Positions 54,778 to 63,645 of a stretch of 64,000 nucleotides of DNA are shown in pieces. Made by a program: the position numbers and the translations under genes. The first letter of the stretch is position 1. The number at the start of each line of letters is the position of its first letter. The DNA is from Lysobacterales bacterium. GTDB lineage: Bacteria > Pseudomonadota > Gammaproteobacteria > Xanthomonadales > Xanthomonadaceae. The notes beneath the pieces are model-generated. The model did not search any database, had not been told where the DNA came from, and worked only from the letters and a program-made list of their open reading frames with translations. Location of the stretch: contig JAEKKW010000068.1 of NCBI GenBank assembly GCA_019510195.1, forward strand, positions 1-64,000. Reading direction: 5' to 3'.

Positions 54778-57700
54778 GCCGCATCCTCCGCATCGCCGTG
54801 TTCGGGCGGCATGATGCCGTCGATATCGATGGATCCGCTCGCACCAGACGCCAGTGCGCCATAGATATCGCCGGCCAGTTTCGCAAACGCCGAGCGCATG
54901 TCCTCGTCATCGAACAGATCGCGCCCGCGCAAGGCCAGCTGCCAGGCATCGCTGCCGCCTTCCGCCCATTGCCGCTCGCCGCCGCGCCATGTGCTCGCGG
55001 CGTTGCGCAGGCCAAGGGCGGGCGTCGGCGCGGAGTACAGCGCCCATGCACTGGATGGAGCGAACGGCAATGGTCGCCGCAATCCTTCCGTGCGGATCGC
55101 CAGCAGGATGCGCAGGGCTGCGATGGCAGCGTCGCGATCGATCGGTGTGCGCAGGTGCGGGCCAACGCCACCTTCCCTGGCCTGGTGGAATTCCACGAAT
55201 GGAAGTTCGATCCCGGCGGCCGTCGCCAGCAACCAGTCGAGGCCATTGCGAATAGCCGAGGGACCATTCGGCACGCCCAGGCGAATCCGCGCGATGCCTT
55301 GCGGCCAGACATCGGCGATGCGCCCATGCAAGCGGAGACCGTCGATGTCGACAGCCACCCGATGCATGGTTGCAGTCGCATCGCCACGCCAATTCCCGAA
55401 CGCGCGTGCATACGGATCGATTTCCGCCACCAGCGCGTCCAGCGCGAGTCGTCCCGACGCTCCCGACGGCAACAGGCCGCGCGCGCGCAGCGACGCCTGC
55501 AATGTCGAGGCGCTTGTGCCCGCGATCAAGCCGGCGAACACCGCGCGTTGCAGGCGACTGCGCTGCAATCCGCGCGCCGGGGCCTGCAGGGGTTCGATGT
55601 CCTCGCCCGCATCTTCGATCTCCGGCAGGCGCAGTTGCAGTCGCTGCTCCAGGAAGATCCTGGCCGGATCGAGCAGGAAGCGCCGCAAGGCATCCAGCGA
55701 CAATTCGCTTTCTTTCTCCGCCGCCGGCGCAAACGCTGCGGCCGCATCCATCCACGGCCGCAACCGCGCACGCGCGACCGAGAGGCCGGCCGCTGCCGGT
55801 TGCCAATCGCTGCGATAGCTGAAGAAACGATCATCGCCGCCGCCGAACGCCGCCGGTGAAAACGGTTGCAGGGCATGGTGCAGCACCCGCTGTTTCTGCG
55901 ACTGTCCGTCGTAGGCCCTCGCGGCGGCCAGCAATTCCGTCACCAGCACCGAAGGTTCGCGCGCGCTGCCGTCGCGCGGATCGGCGCCGAGCCAGCTCAG
56001 GTAGAACGCGTCCTGCGCGGACGCGAACAATTGCAGAAAGAGAAAACGGTCGTCATCGCGGGTCGAACGATCACCGCGCCGGCGCCGGTCGCTGCCGAGT
56101 TCGGCGGTAAGGCGATTGAGTCCGGCGGCGGAATCGCGGCGCGGGAAATCGCCGTCGTTCATGCCGAGCAGGCAGATCACCCGGAACGGCAGCAGGCGCA
56201 TCGGCACCATCCGCGCGAAGCTGACGCCACCGGTAAGCAACGGCGCGCGGGTGTCGGACGCACCCAGTTCCGCGGTGAAATGCGCGCGCACGACTTCGCC
56301 GGGAACCGGCGCGTTGTAACCGCCGCGTTCGGCCTGCTCCGCAAAGGCATTGATGGCCGTGCGCAGGCGATCCAGCGCGCGCTGTCCCGGCGCGGTCGCG
56401 GGCGGTCGCGGCAACAAGGCATCGAGCAGCGAAAGCAGGTGTTCGCGCCACTGCGCCGGCGTCATCGCCTCGCCGAACAGGCGCTCATGGCGGGCAAGCA
56501 CCCGCAACAGACGCAACACCACATCGAGCGCATCGAGCGCGCTGCCTTCCAGTTCCGTCCACGGCGCAACACCGGCGCCGCTTTCACCCGTGATGAAGTC
56601 CTCGCTGCCGCTGGCGTGGCCGAGCAACAGGCGATCGAGCGCGAACTGCCAAGTGTAGGCATCGTCGGCCGGTGCACCGTTGCGTGCGCGATGCGCGGCA
56701 TCGATGCCCCAGCGCGCGCCGGCATCCAGCAGCCACGCGTGCAGACGTTCGAAATCGCTGGCGTCGAGCCCGGCGGCTTCTGCCAGCGGTGCACTCGCCA
56801 GCAGGTCGAGGACCTCCTCCAGCCCGAAACGGGAAGTCGGCAATGCCAGCAGGCGCAGGAAGACTTCGGCCAGCGCTTCTTCCGCGAGCGGACTGGCATC
56901 GGCGACGGCATAGGGAATCGCATCGCCATGCGCCTGGCCACCAAACACGGCATCGAGATACGGCAGGTAGGGATCGATGTCGGGCGCCATCACCGCGATT
57001 TCGCGCGGCTGCAACGGCGGGTCGAAGCGCGGATCTTCCAGCAATGCACGCAAGCGGTCGTGCAGCACCTGCAGTTCGCGCAACCGCGTATGGCAGGCAT
57101 GGAACTGCAGGCTGGGATCGTTCTTGATGGGGTCGTCGACGACAGTCGCGGCACGACGATGGAAAAGATCGCCCTGCATCCGCCGCAACAGGCTGTCGTG
57201 CAGGGCACCGCCGCCCTGCGCGGGATCGGCCCAGGCGGTGATCTCGCCGGAGGGATGCACCACCTCGCCGCTGCCGAGCAGGGCCATGAAGTCGCGGCCA
57301 GCCGCGCCCCAGTCGCGCAGCAACGGATTTTCGTTGGCGTCGGCGAAGGGATCCTCGCCCGCGCGCAGACGCGTACCCGACGATTGCAGGTCGCCCCAGT
57401 ATTCCGCGCTCGGCGTCGGCAGATAAAAATGCAGCGTGCCGATCCGGGCCTGCGTCGCGATCACCCGCAATACGTCGGGCGAGACATTGAGTGTGGCGAA
57501 AACAAACAGACGCGATGGCAACCCGGATGGCAACGCATCACCGCTCGCATGCCGCGCGAGATAGTCCTGGATGCGCCGCGCGCGATGTGCATGCCCGGAC
57601 GCGACGGCGCGCCACAGGATCGCCTGCGGATCGTCGGGGTCGGCGCCGTCTTCCCAGCGCAGCAGCCAGTCGCGACGCCAGGCCTGGTATTTCTCGAAGA

Positions 57701-58145
57701 CATTGGCGAGTTCACCGGCCAGCGCCCACGGCTTCACCGCATCGCGCCCGCTCGCATCTTCCGCGAGATAGCCGGAAAGCTGCGCCAGCGCCGGCCGCGC
57801 CATCAACACGGGATCGCGCAGTGCCGCGTACAGCCGCCAGCGCAGGGTCGTCGCGTCAAGATCGTCGTCGATCGGACCGAGATTGGCCTCGAGCGCGCGC
57901 GCGACGAATTCGCCCGGCGTGAGGAATTCCAGGTTGGCCGCGATGCCATGGCGCTGGGCCAGGGTCGCCTGCAGCCAGCGTCGCATCGCGACCTGCGGGA
58001 TCAGGATGGTGTCCGGCGTCAGCAAGGATTGCCCTTCGGCCGGCGTCCGCAACGCGTCCGCCAGCAGTCCCGCCAGCACATCGAGCGCGTTCGAATGGTA
58101 GAGGCGGAAATCGGGTGCGTCGGCGTGGTTCATCGATGTCGGCAT
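54774..58145 (-). CDS. recC: Exodeoxyribonuclease V gamma subunit RecC
   Basis: 1123 residues; Chi-recognition and scaffold subunit of RecBCD. Typical segments are FRLYHSNALDVLAGLLAD, the inactive-helicase core (FVFATLNVSPDVLRVI, IAVMAPDIDPYLPYLDAVFG) and VICLLGMNDGDFPRRDSAAGLN. First gene of recC-recB-recD. The ATG at 58145 or four codons later (58133) is possible; neither has a good ribosome site. It is divergent from mlaF across 131 bp that I otherwise find empty. Confidence 0.94.
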   Translation of the reverse strand: MPTSMNHADAPDFRLYHSNALDVLAGLLADALRTPAEGQSLLTPDTILIPQVAMRRWLQATLAQRHGIAANLEFLTPGEFVARALEANLGPIDDDLDATTLRWRLYAALRDPVLMARPALAQLSGYLAEDASGRDAVKPWALAGELANVFEKYQAWRRDWLLRWEDGADPDDPQAILWRAVASGHAHRARRIQDYLARHASGDALPSGLPSRLFVFATLNVSPDVLRVIATQARIGTLHFYLPTPSAEYWGDLQSSGTRLRAGEDPFADANENPLLRDWGAAGRDFMALLGSGEVVHPSGEITAWADPAQGGGALHDSLLRRMQGDLFHRRAATVVDDPIKNDPSLQFHACHTRLRELQVLHDRLRALLEDPRFDPPLQPREIAVMAPDIDPYLPYLDAVFGGQAHGDAIPYAVADASPLAEEALAEVFLRLLALPTSRFGLEEVLDLLASAPLAEAAGLDASDFERLHAWLLDAGARWGIDAAHRARNGAPADDAYTWQFALDRLLLGHASGSEDFITGESGAGVAPWTELEGSALDALDVVLRLLRVLARHERLFGEAMTPAQWREHLLSLLDALLPRPPATAPGQRALDRLRTAINAFAEQAERGGYNAPVPGEVVRAHFTAELGASDTRAPLLTGGVSFARMVPMRLLPFRVICLLGMNDGDFPRRDSAAGLNRLTAELGSDRRRRGDRSTRDDDRFLFLQLFASAQDAFYLSWLGADPRDGSAREPSVLVTELLAAARAYDGQSQKQRVLHHALQPFSPAAFGGGDDRFFSYRSDWQPAAAGLSVARARLRPWMDAAAAFAPAAEKESELSLDALRRFLLDPARIFLEQRLQLRLPEIEDAGEDIEPLQAPARGLQRSRLQRAVFAGLIAGTSASTLQASLRARGLLPSGASGRLALDALVAEIDPYARAFGNWRGDATATMHRVAVDIDGLRLHGRIADVWPQGIARIRLGVPNGPSAIRNGLDWLLATAAGIELPFVEFHQAREGGVGPHLRTPIDRDAAIAALRILLAIRTEGLRRPLPFAPSSAWALYSAPTPALGLRNAASTWRGGERQWAEGGSDAWQLALRGRDLFDDEDMRSAFAKLAGDIYGALASGASGSIDIDGIMPPEHGDAEDAA

Positions 58146-58276
58146 TGTGCCGGAGCCAAATCGCAGCGATCGAGATCGTCGGCACGGTGGACATGCCCCC
58201 GCCCATGGATCGGCCGGGTTCCATTCAGCTACGCCGACGCACTCTGTAGCGTCCGGGGAATTCCATCTATATACGC

Positions 58277-59065
58277 GTGCGCGAACTTGCCGCCCCTGCC
58301 GTCCGACTGACCGACCTGCGCCTGATGCGCGGCGGTCGCGTGGTGCTGGACGACATCAACCTGGTCGTGCCGCGCGGCAGCGTCACCGCCGTGCTGGGAC
58401 CGTCGGGCAGCGGCAAGTCGACCATGCTCGCCGCGCTGACCGGTGAACTCGCGCCCAGCGCCGGTTCGGTCGAGCTGTTCGGCCAGCCGGTGCCGCAGGA
58501 TCGCCGCGCCCTGCTGGAACTGCGCAAGCAGGTCGGCGTGCTGTTGCAGGGCAACGGCCTGCTCACCGATCTCACCGCCGCCGACAATGTCGCGTTGCCG
58601 CTGCAGGCGCATACCGGTCTTCCCGTGCCGATCCTCGCGCGACTGGTGGCGATGAAGCTGCAGGCGGTCGGATTGCGCCACGCCGCAGACCTCTACCCGC
58701 GCGAACTTTCGGGCGGCATGGCCCGCCGCGTCGCGCTCGCACGCGCGATCGCACTCGATCCGCCTCTGATGATCTACGACGAACCGCTGACCGGTCTCGA
58801 TCCGATCGCGTCCGGCGTGATCATGAGCCTGATCGCCCGCCTCAACGCCACGCTCGGACTGACCAGCATCATCGTCAGCCACCACGTCCACGAAACGCTG
58901 CCGATCACCGACCAGGCGGTGGTGATCGCCGATGGCCGCATCGTCTTCACCGGCACGCCGGCGGAACTGCAGGCCAGCCACGATCCCTTCGTCCGCCAGT
59001 TCCTCGACGGCGCGCCGGATGGCCCCATTCCCTTCGATGCCGCGGCGCGGGCGGTGGCGGCATGA
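58277..59065 (+). CDS. mlaF: Phospholipid-transport ABC ATPase MlaF
   Basis: 262 residues. Walker A GPSGSGKSTMLAAL, Q-loop LLQGNGLLTDLTA, signature LSGGMARRVALARAI, Walker B LMIYDEPLTGLDP and H-loop SHHVHE. It powers retrograde phospholipid movement from the outer to the inner membrane. The start is a GTG at 58277 with no Shine-Dalgarno; ATATAT (58268-58273) just before it could be a -10 giving a nearly leaderless transcript. It heads the operon and overlaps mlaE by 4 bp. Confidence 0.93.
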   Translation: MRELAAPAVRLTDLRLMRGGRVVLDDINLVVPRGSVTAVLGPSGSGKSTMLAALTGELAPSAGSVELFGQPVPQDRRALLELRKQVGVLLQGNGLLTDLTAADNVALPLQAHTGLPVPILARLVAMKLQAVGLRHAADLYPRELSGGMARRVALARAIALDPPLMIYDEPLTGLDPIASGVIMSLIARLNATLGLTSIIVSHHVHETLPITDQAVVIADGRIVFTGTPAELQASHDPFVRQFLDGAPDGPIPFDAAARAVAA

Positions 59066-59817
59066 CGCCGGTGATCGACATCCTGCGTTCGCTCGGCCAG
59101 GCGGGCCTGTTCGCCGCCAGCGTGCTGCGCGCGTCGTTTCCGCCGACCCGCGACATGTTCACGGAATTCGTGCGCGAGCTCTACAAGATCGGCGCGCGCT
59201 CGCTGCCGATCATCTTGGTCGGCGGCGCCTTCGTCGGCCTCTCGGTGACCCTGCTCGGCTATCGCGCGCTCGATACCTACGGCGCCAGCAACCAGGTCAG
59301 CGCGATGCTCGGCCTCGGCCTCTATCGCGAACTGGCGCCGGTGCTCACCGCGCTGCTGTTCATCGGTCGTGCCGGTTCGTCGATCGCCGCCGAACTCGGA
59401 CTGATGCGCGCCACCGACCAGATCACCGCGCTCGGCCTGATGGCGATCGATCCGATCGCGAAGGTCGTGGTGCCGCGCTTCTGGGCGGCGGTGCTGGCGG
59501 TGCCGCTGCTGGTCGCGTTCTTCTGCTCGGCGGCCATCGCCGCCGGCTGGTTCGAATCGGTGAAAGTGATCGGCCTCGATGGCGGCACCTTCTGGCAGGT
59601 GATGAAGGATGCGGTCGATGTCCGCCACGATTTCCTGCCCGCCTTTCTCAAGGCCGCGGTGTTCGGCGCGACTGCCGCACTGGTCTCGGCCCACGTCGGC
59701 TTCCACGCCGAACCCACCATCGAAGGCACCTCGGTAGCGACCACCCGCGCGGTGGTCAATGCCTCGCTACTGGTGCTGATGTTCAACTTCGTGCTCTCGG
59801 CGCTGATGTTCCGATGA
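59062..59817 (+). CDS. mlaE: Mla ABC transporter permease MlaE
   Basis: 251 residues, MlaE/YrbE family, about five to six membrane helices. An amphipathic N-terminal helix precedes LPIILVGGAFVGLSVTLLGY; the signature ELAPVLTALLFIGRAGSSIAAELGLM follows, then RFWAAVLAVPLLVAFF. ATGA overlap with mlaF. It forms the inner-membrane channel of MlaFEDB. Confidence 0.94.
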   Translation: MTPVIDILRSLGQAGLFAASVLRASFPPTRDMFTEFVRELYKIGARSLPIILVGGAFVGLSVTLLGYRALDTYGASNQVSAMLGLGLYRELAPVLTALLFIGRAGSSIAAELGLMRATDQITALGLMAIDPIAKVVVPRFWAAVLAVPLLVAFFCSAAIAAGWFESVKVIGLDGGTFWQVMKDAVDVRHDFLPAFLKAAVFGATAALVSAHVGFHAEPTIEGTSVATTRAVVNASLLVLMFNFVLSALMFR

Positions 59818-59851
59818 GCGCTCCTACTTCATATTCCACGGAGATCCGGCC

Positions 59852-60382
59852 ATGAGCATTCGCGGCCCGCGCCTCGAATTCGCCGTCGGCGCCTTCCTGC
59901 TGCTTGCCCTGGGCACGTTGCTGGTGCTGGCGTTCGCCTCCACCAACGGCAAGTTCGGCTTCGGCGGCAGCGCCACCTACCCGCTGAAGGCGCACTTCTC
60001 CGCCATCGGCCAACTGCGCCCGCAGGCGCCGGTGAAAATCGGCGGCGTCACCGTCGGCAGCATTTCCGACATCCAGCTCGATCCGCAGAAGTACGACGCG
60101 GTGGTCACGATCGCCATGCAGTCGAAGTACAAGGACCTCCCGGCCGATACCACCGCCGGCGTGTTCACCAGCGGCCTGCTCGGCGAGTCCTACATCGGCC
60201 TGACCCCGGGCGGCGACCCCAATGTGCTGAAGCCGGGCGACGAGATCGCCTTCACCCAGCCGGCGGTCGATCTGCTCCAGCTGGTCGGCAAATACATGTT
60301 CAGCGGCGGTGCTGCCAAGCCGGGCAATGATGCGCCGGCTGCGTCTACCGACGCCAAATCCACACAGGAATCCAAGCCATGA
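59852..60382 (+). CDS. mlaD: Mla MCE-domain protein MlaD
   Basis: 176 residues. One N-terminal membrane helix (FAVGAFLLLALGTLLVLAFAS) and one MCE domain (YPLKAHFSAIGQLRPQAPVKIGGVTVGSI, TAGVFTSGLLGESYIGLTPGG). MlaD forms a hexameric ring in the periplasm that passes lipid to or from MlaC. It overlaps mlaC by 4 bp. Confidence 0.94.
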   Translation: MSIRGPRLEFAVGAFLLLALGTLLVLAFASTNGKFGFGGSATYPLKAHFSAIGQLRPQAPVKIGGVTVGSISDIQLDPQKYDAVVTIAMQSKYKDLPADTTAGVFTSGLLGESYIGLTPGGDPNVLKPGDEIAFTQPAVDLLQLVGKYMFSGGAAKPGNDAPAASTDAKSTQESKP

Positions 60383-61038
60383 TCCGCAATGTCCTTGCCG
60401 CCGCCATCGCCGCGACGCTGGCCCTTGCCGCACACCCGATCGATGCTTCCGCTGCCCAGCCCGCCGCCGCTGCCAGCGCGCAGCTCGGCGTCCCCAGCCA
60501 GCTGGTGCTGTCCAACAGCCAGCGCATCATCACCACGCTGGAAAAACGCCGCGCCGAGTTCACCAGGAATCGCACCGCGCTGCGCACGTTCGTCAACGGC
60601 GAATTCAACCAGATGTTCGACCGCGACTATGCCGCGCGACTGGTGCTGGGCCGCCATGCCCGCGGCGCCGCGCCGGCCGACATCAGCGCGTTCTCGACCG
60701 CGCTCGGCGACAACCTGATGCAGCGCTACGGCTCCTCGCTGCTCGACTTCAACACCAGGCTGACCCCGCGCGTGAAGTCGGAAACGGCGCTGCCGAACGG
60801 TCTCGGCGTGCGCGTCAACAGCGAACTGGTGCGCGGCGGCGGCGATCCGGTGCCGGTGACCTACTTCATGCACCAGGTCGGTGGCCAGTGGAAGGTGTTT
60901 GACGTCCAGGTGGAAGGCGTCTCGTTCGTGCAGACCTTCCGCAACCAGTTCGATGCGCCGCTGGCGCAGAAGGGCATCAAGGCGGTGGCGGCGGATCTTG
61001 CCAGCGGCCAGATGCAGGCCAGCACCAAGTCGAAATGA
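60379..61038 (+). CDS. mlaC: Periplasmic phospholipid carrier MlaC
   Basis: 219 residues with a signal peptide (cleavage likely after ASA, residue 25) and a Tol-Ttg2-type MlaC domain (TFVNGEFNQMFDRDYAARLVLG, YFMHQVGGQWKVFDVQVEGVSFVQTFRNQF). It shuttles phospholipid between MlaA at the outer membrane and MlaFEDB. ATGA overlaps occur at both ends. Confidence 0.94.
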   Translation: MIRNVLAAAIAATLALAAHPIDASAAQPAAAASAQLGVPSQLVLSNSQRIITTLEKRRAEFTRNRTALRTFVNGEFNQMFDRDYAARLVLGRHARGAAPADISAFSTALGDNLMQRYGSSLLDFNTRLTPRVKSETALPNGLGVRVNSELVRGGGDPVPVTYFMHQVGGQWKVFDVQVEGVSFVQTFRNQFDAPLAQKGIKAVAADLASGQMQASTKSK

Positions 61039-61319
61039 GCGAACGCACGTCCAGTGTCGAACTGCAGGAGGGGCGCCTCGTCTTCGACGGGGCGTTGCTG
61101 CGTCCGGCGCTGGCGGTGTTGTGGCCGCGCCTGGAGAACACCGGCGCCATCTCCGCGATCGACCTGGCCCATGTCGCACGCATCGACAGCGCCGGCATCG
61201 CCTTGATCGGCTGGCTGGCGGACAAGCATCCGCAGGCCGTGATCACCGGGTCTCCGGCAGGTTATGAAGACCTGCGCAACGCCTACCGGCTCGATGCACA
61301 TCTCGGCTTCACCGGCTGA
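61035..61319 (+). CDS. mlaB: STAS-domain protein MlaB
   Basis: 94 residues, a single STAS domain (LVFDGALLRPALAVLWPRL, AISAIDLAHVARIDSAGIALIGWLADKH). The Ser in the ARIDSAG loop corresponds to the regulatory position of STAS proteins. MlaB binds MlaF and stimulates its ATPase. It overlaps mlaC by 4 bp and precedes mlaA by 21 bp. Confidence 0.9.
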   Translation: MSERTSSVELQEGRLVFDGALLRPALAVLWPRLENTGAISAIDLAHVARIDSAGIALIGWLADKHPQAVITGSPAGYEDLRNAYRLDAHLGFTG

Positions 61320-61325
61320 TCCGCC

Positions 61326-63608
61326 TTAAACTGCGCCCCCATGATCGTGTTCCGCACTCTGCCCCGACTCCTTGCCGCCGCATTCGCGCTGGCGTTGGCC
61401 GCTTGCGCACAGCAAGGCGGCACCCGCGCCGACGCCGCATCTGCCGGCATCGTGGTTCCCGCGGATACGACCACCGCCACGCCACAGGCACCGACCGCCA
61501 CCCCCGCCATCGATGCCGACTATCAGGCGCTGTATGGCGATGCCGGCGGCACCACTGCAGGCGCGGCACAGGGAACACTGCAGCCCTGGGATCCCTGGGA
61601 AAAATTCAACCGCAAGATGCACGCGATCAACAGCACGGTCGATCACGCGATGATCCACCCGGTGGCGGTGACCTACGTGCACGTGGTACCGCGCCCGTTG
61701 CGCACCGGCGTCAGCAACTTCTTCCACAACACCGGCGGTCCCAGCAACATCATCAATTCGCTGCTGCAGGGCAAACCGTCGCAGGCCGGCAACTCGCTGT
61801 TTCGTTTCCTCGTCAACAGCACCTTCGGGATCGGCGGGCTGATCGACGTCGCCACCGCGATCCACATCCCCGACAAAAGCAACGATTTCGGCCGGACGTT
61901 CGCGACCTGGGGCTGGAAGAACTCGCGCTATCTCGAACTGCCGGTATTCGGCCCGCGCACCGTGCGCGATGCCGTCGGCGGACTTGGCGACATCCCGCTG
62001 AATCCCTTGCCTGCCAGCCACAGCCTGACCGGACAGGTGGCATTGCGCACCATCAACGTGATCAACATCCGCGCCCAGTTGTTGTCCACCGATGCGTTGC
62101 GCGAAGGCGCGGTCGACGATTACCGCCTGCTCCGTGACGCCTGGTGGCAGCGCCGCAATTACCAGCTGTGGGGCGAGGACAACGCCGATGCCGGATCGCA
62201 GCTGCCGGACTACCTGCAGACGACGCCCGCGCCGACGACCAAGCCGGACTGATCTATCCATCCCGAGCAAGGGTTGATCCTCGCCACCGTCCTGCGGCAA
62301 GGTTTCGACACCACGCAATTTACGTTCGATCGCGCGGCTGCGTATGCCGGTTTCCTCGATCTTGTTGCTGGCTTCGGCGAGTTTCTTCTTCACCGCATCG
62401 AGTGACGCGCCGAACTTGCCGAACTCGCTCTTGATCGCTGCGAGCGTCTGCCACACCTCGCTTGAACGCTTCTCGATCGCCAGCGTGCGGAAGCCCATCT
62501 GCAGGCTGTTGAGCACCGCGAGCAACGTGGTCGGCCCGACCGGGGTGACGCGCAACTCGCGTTGCAGCTGGTCGAACAAGCCGGGGCGACGCAGCACTTC
62601 CGCGTACAGGCCCTCGGTCGGCAGGAACAGCAGCGCGAAGTCGGTGGTGTGCGGCGGTTCGATGTATTTGTCGCGGATCTTCTTCGCCTCGTCGCGGATG
62701 GTCCGTTCCAACGCGGTCGCGGCTGTATTCGCCGCATCGATGTCGGCGCGTTCCTGCGCATCCAGCAAGCGCTCGTAATCCTCTCGCGGGAACTTGGCAT
62801 CGATCGGCAGCCAGATCGTGCCGCCTTCCTGTCCGCCCGGCAGGCGCACCGCGTATTCCACCCGCTCATTGCTGCCCGGACGCGTCACCACGTTGCCGGC
62901 GTACTGCTCCAGCGTCAGCACCTGTTCCAGCAATGCGCCCAGCTGCACTTCGCCGAAGGTGCCGCGCGTCTTGACGTTGGTGAGCACGCGCTTGAGATCG
63001 CCGACGCCGGTGGCCAGTTGCTGCATCTCGCCGAGGCCGCGCTGCACCGCCTCCAGTCGTTCCGACACCAGCCGGAACGATTCTCCCAGGCGCGTTTCCA
63101 GCGTGTTCTGCAGTTTCTCGTCGACGGTCGCGCGCATCTGTTCCAGCTTCTGCGCGTTGTCGGCTTGCAGCGATTTCAGCTGCGTTTCCAGCGTCGCGCG
63201 CAGTTCGCCCAGTGTTTGCGTATTGCGATCACCAAGTTCGCGCAGGCGCTGGCCGAGCGCATCGGCGAACTGTTGCTGCTGGCCACGCTGTTCCTCGCGA
63301 CTCTTGCGTCCGTCTTCGGCGATGGCGATGCGGAATTCGTCGAGGCGACGGTCGGTACGCTCGGTCAGATCGCCGACCTTCTGCGACAGCGCCTGTTGGT
63401 GGCGTGACTGCGCGCCATCCAATCCCTGCAGCGACTCGCGCAATTCACCGCGGCCCTCGCGCTGCTCATCGCGCAGCGCGCGTTCCAGACCGTCGCGCAG
63501 GCTGGCGAGGCCGGCGTCTGGCTTGCGCAACAGCAACACGACCAGCAGGACGATCGCGATCGCCACCACGGCCAGAAGGATGAGGACGAGCGTGGAGACT
63601 TCGGGCAT
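61326..63608 (-). CDS. rmuC: DNA recombination protein RmuC with a run-on C-terminus
   Basis: The frame is 760 codons. An N-terminal membrane helix (LVLILLAVVAIAIVLLVVLLL), a long coiled coil (about 40-200) and the RmuC nuclease-like core (VKTRGTFGEVQLGALLEQVL, WLPIDAKFPREDYERL, TTDFALLFLPTEGLYAEVL, GPTTLLAVLNSLQMGFRTL) end near residue 450 (SRAIERKLRGVE), the normal length of RmuC. The remaining about 308 codons (below about 62255) are antisense to mlaA and unlike RmuC. A stop at the natural end seems to have been lost by substitution or frameshift; a TAG exists there in a neighbouring frame (62255-62257). Confidence 0.82.
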   Translation of the reverse strand: MPEVSTLVLILLAVVAIAIVLLVVLLLRKPDAGLASLRDGLERALRDEQREGRGELRESLQGLDGAQSRHQQALSQKVGDLTERTDRRLDEFRIAIAEDGRKSREEQRGQQQQFADALGQRLRELGDRNTQTLGELRATLETQLKSLQADNAQKLEQMRATVDEKLQNTLETRLGESFRLVSERLEAVQRGLGEMQQLATGVGDLKRVLTNVKTRGTFGEVQLGALLEQVLTLEQYAGNVVTRPGSNERVEYAVRLPGGQEGGTIWLPIDAKFPREDYERLLDAQERADIDAANTAATALERTIRDEAKKIRDKYIEPPHTTDFALLFLPTEGLYAEVLRRPGLFDQLQRELRVTPVGPTTLLAVLNSLQMGFRTLAIEKRSSEVWQTLAAIKSEFGKFGASLDAVKKKLAEASNKIEETGIRSRAIERKLRGVETLPQDGGEDQPLLGMDRSVRLGRRRGRRLQVVRQLRSGIGVVLAPQLVIAALPPGVTEQAVIVDRAFAQRIGGQQLGADVDHVDGAQCHLSGQAVAGRQGIQRDVAKSADGIAHGARAEYRQFEIARVLPAPGRERPAEIVAFVGDVDRGGDVDQPADPEGAVDEETKQRVAGLRRFALQQRIDDVAGTAGVVEEVADAGAQRARYHVHVGHRHRVDHRVIDRAVDRVHLAVEFFPGIPGLQCSLCRACSGAAGIAIQRLIVGIDGGGGGRCLWRGGGRIRGNHDAGRCGVGAGAALLCASGQRQRECGGKESGQSAEHDHGGAV
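61341..62252 (+). CDS. mlaA: Outer-membrane phospholipid-transport lipoprotein MlaA (VacJ)
   Basis: 303 residues. Lipobox LAAC (Cys22), an Ala/Thr-rich linker, then the MlaA domain starting DPWEKFNRKMHAINSTVDH and continuing VPRPLRTGVSNFFHNTGGPSNIINSLLQGK, RFLVNSTFGIGGLIDVA and GRTFATWGW. It removes mislocalised phospholipid from the outer leaflet of the outer membrane. In E. coli it is encoded away from mlaFEDCB; here it completes the operon. The whole gene lies opposite the run-on 3' part of the rmuC frame. Confidence 0.94.
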   Translation: MIVFRTLPRLLAAAFALALAACAQQGGTRADAASAGIVVPADTTTATPQAPTATPAIDADYQALYGDAGGTTAGAAQGTLQPWDPWEKFNRKMHAINSTVDHAMIHPVAVTYVHVVPRPLRTGVSNFFHNTGGPSNIINSLLQGKPSQAGNSLFRFLVNSTFGIGGLIDVATAIHIPDKSNDFGRTFATWGWKNSRYLELPVFGPRTVRDAVGGLGDIPLNPLPASHSLTGQVALRTINVINIRAQLLSTDALREGAVDDYRLLRDAWWQRRNYQLWGEDNADAGSQLPDYLQTTPAPTTKPD

Positions 63609-63645
63609 GCCGGCAGTGTAGCCGTCGCCGTCTCAGTCGCCGAGA

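Noticed and set aside
52897-58310. Long plus-strand frames (655 and 814 codons) opposite recB and recC
   Set aside because: Shadows of the two subunits, without motifs or ribosome sites.
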